Shown here: positions 63,043-64,000 of the stretch, piece after piece
Position numbering within the stretch: position 1 is the first letter of the stretch
How the letters are laid out: each line of letters starts with the position of its first letter
NCBI RefSeq assembly: GCF_003029735.1
Contig: NZ_KZ686268.1
Location: 62,001 to 126,000 of the forward strand
DNA from: Pedobacter yulinensis
GTDB lineage: Bacteria > Bacteroidota > Bacteroidia > Sphingobacteriales > Sphingobacteriaceae
DNA length: 64,000 nucleotides
Direction: 5' to 3'
Program-made: the position numbers and the translations under genes
The notes under the pieces: model-generated
What the model saw: only the letters and a program-made list of their open reading frames with translations
Told to the model about the DNA's origin: nothing
Databases searched by the model: none

Positions 63043-63375
63043 ATGAAAAGCAACAAAAACCCGGTCGAAGACAAATATGGTGCAACCGATGCCGATTACG
63101 AATACAGTGGTGCAGCATCGCGAAGCGCCTGGCCTCCGCTGATCTTCTCGGGACTGCTGGCTGCCGCGCTTGTGGCAGTGGCCTGGCTGCGTTACGACGA
63201 CCTCCGGCAGTGGGAATTGACCGGCGGCAGCATCCGCATGTATGCTATCGAAAGACTTTGTTATGAACTTGGCGGCGTCTGGCTTTTTCCCGTGTTCCTG
63301 ATCTGTTGTGCGGTTCTGCTCTTCTATGCGGGCATTAAACAGTATAGGCACCGGCGCCGGCTGATCAGGCTGTAA
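63043..63375 (+). CDS. Small membrane protein, unknown function
   Basis: A 110-residue protein with two hydrophobic helices (APPLIFSGLLAAALVAVAW-like region about residues 28-47 and VWLFPVFLICCAVLLFYAG about residues 84-102) joined by a hydrophilic loop. I do not recognise a family. Tightly linked to the zinc-ribbon-like gene 10 bases upstream, so the two probably form a functional pair in the inner membrane. Confidence 0.7.
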   Translation: MKSNKNPVEDKYGATDADYEYSGAASRSAWPPLIFSGLLAAALVAVAWLRYDDLRQWELTGGSIRMYAIERLCYELGGVWLFPVFLICCAVLLFYAGIKQYRHRRRLIRL

Positions 63376-63389
63376 GCGTTCTGTATTTC

Positions 63390-63472
63390 ATTTGTTACAT
63401 GGCAAAAATCTGACACGAACCAAACCTTCAACGGCTTTTCGTGTCAGACTGAGAACACCAAATGTAACCAAT
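63390..63472 (+). promoter_or_regulatory. Nested inverted repeat covering the start of receptor B
   Basis: Outer arms ATTTGTTACAT (63390-63400) and ATGTAACCAAT (63462-63472, one mismatch) enclose perfect inner arms TCTGACACGAA (63409-63419) and TTCGTGTCAGA (63438-63448). The outer right arm includes the first two bases of the receptor start codon. No T tract follows on the plus strand. It could be a 5' UTR structure, an operator or a remnant of an inserted element. Confidence 0.75.
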
Positions 63473-64000
63473 GAAGAAAATCATTACGCTTTTTCTCCTG
63501 CTTTGCACAACGCTTTTATATGCTCAGGATAAAACAGGCGCCGTTTCGGGCCGGGTTATGAGCAGCAAAGACAAAAAACCAATCGACTTTGCTTCCGTCG
63601 CCCTTAAAAATCTCAAAGATTCCAGCATTGTAGGCGCCAACACCACCGGTACTGATGGTAAATTTATTTTCACTAAACTGCAGCCTGGCAATTACCGGCT
63701 TTTTATTGCTTTTGTAGGCCTTAAAACCATTAACCGGGACTTCAGCGTTCAGGCGGATAAGCCGGCGGCGGAACTGGGTGATATCTTCATGGACGACAAC
63801 AGTATTGACCTGGAAACGGTCGAGATCAAGTCAGAGGCGCCGCCCATCGTGGTAAAAAAAGATACACTCGAGTTTAACGCGAGTTCGTTCAAAACAGTAG
63901 AGAATGCCGTAGTTGAAGACCTGCTCAAAAAACTTCCCGGCCTGGAAGTCGACAAGGCGGGAACTGTTAAGGCCCAGGGCGAAACGGTGACCCGCGTAAA
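63471..64000 (+). CDS. Outer-membrane beta-barrel receptor with CarboxypepD_reg domain (paralogue B), cut by window end
   Basis: The first 176 codons of a receptor closely related to the gene at 59281. A signal peptide (MKKIITLFLLLCTTLLYAQ) is followed by the carboxypeptidase-regulatory-like domain (GAVSGRVMSSKDKKPIDFAS) and the same plug-like segment (VEDLLKKLPGLEV, GTVKAQGETVTRVK). The reading frame is open to the window end, so the barrel lies beyond. The close match to paralogue A over the whole shared length points to a local gene duplication with the zinc-ribbon pair in between. Confidence 0.85.
   Translation, partial: MKKIITLFLLLCTTLLYAQDKTGAVSGRVMSSKDKKPIDFASVALKNLKDSSIVGANTTGTDGKFIFTKLQPGNYRLFIAFVGLKTINRDFSVQADKPAAELGDIFMDDNSIDLETVEIKSEAPPIVVKKDTLEFNASSFKTVENAVVEDLLKKLPGLEVDKAGTVKAQGETVTRV

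Noticed and set aside
63401..63448. Inner inverted repeat as an intrinsic terminator
   Set aside because: No T tract follows on the plus strand, and no minus-strand gene ends here that could use the opposite direction.
1..64000. CRISPR array, prophage, insertion sequence or rRNA operon
   Set aside because: No spaced direct-repeat array, no integrase or transposase frame, and no rRNA sequence was seen.

Overview
This window is a stretch of Bacteroidota chromosome, probably from the Sphingobacteriia/Chitinophagia/Cytophagia side of the phylum; I cannot name a genus. The signs are a SusC/SusD pair, a full-length SprA (type IX secretion translocon), two large CarboxypepD_reg/outer-membrane beta-barrel receptors, a BT_3928-type DoxX protein, a DUF1599 protein and a bacterial GH3-auxin-type protein. 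Many genes also carry the Bacteroidota sigma factor -7 element TAnnTTTG a short distance before the start codon. Coding density is high, base composition is near 50% G+C, and there is no rRNA, complete tRNA, CRISPR array, phage or insertion sequence.

Layout. 0.1-5 kb: threonine/glycine catabolism (kbl, minus strand), a DUF5686 outer-membrane protein and trhO. 5-20 kb: a polysaccharide utilisation locus (PUL). It holds a membrane-spanning beta-propeller/Y_Y_Y/LuxR-type regulator, SusC, SusD, a GH144-like glucanase, an unknown small secreted protein, a GH43-like enzyme with F5/8-C and Fn3 modules, an SGNH hydrolase and a BglX-type GH3 beta-glucosidase. A perfect hairpin separates susCD from the enzyme genes, and a terminator closes the locus. 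GH144 plus GH3 suggests a beta-1,2-glucan or other beta-glucan substrate, which is inference. 20-24 kb: an esterase, an M28 peptidase and a CrtI-family desaturase in a tight, overlapping run. 24-32 kb: proline synthesis (proBA), aroK, an Opp/Dpp-type permease, DoxX/BT_3928, DUF1599, folP, cdaA (c-di-AMP) and a bacilliredoxin. 32-43 kb: M23 peptidase, ahcY, DUF2809, GtrA plus GT39, a 39-residue membrane protein, pdxJ, a lipoprotein, gcvP, a YceI protein and a CheY-like receiver. 43-48 kb: MBL-fold hydrolase divergent from recJ-lptB-GH3. 48-59 kb: maeB-ruvA-sprA, then gcvH-vanZ. 59-64 kb: two related CarboxypepD_reg beta-barrel receptors flanking a pair of unknown membrane proteins; the second receptor is cut off by the window end.

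Features most worth a second look. First, a dispersed palindromic element occurs three times (34.83, 42.88 and 58.20 kb), always just after a gene end. It is built from alternating AAAGTT/AACTTT half-sites and, in two copies, is flanked by a tRNA T-arm-like sequence. Second, an 83-base nested inverted repeat at 63.39-63.47 kb covers the start codon of the last receptor gene. Third, perfect or nested hairpins lie in the susC leader and between susD and the glycosidases. Start codons were moved downstream in many genes because an exact TAnnTTTG element, a terminator or a signal peptide rules out the longest reading frame.
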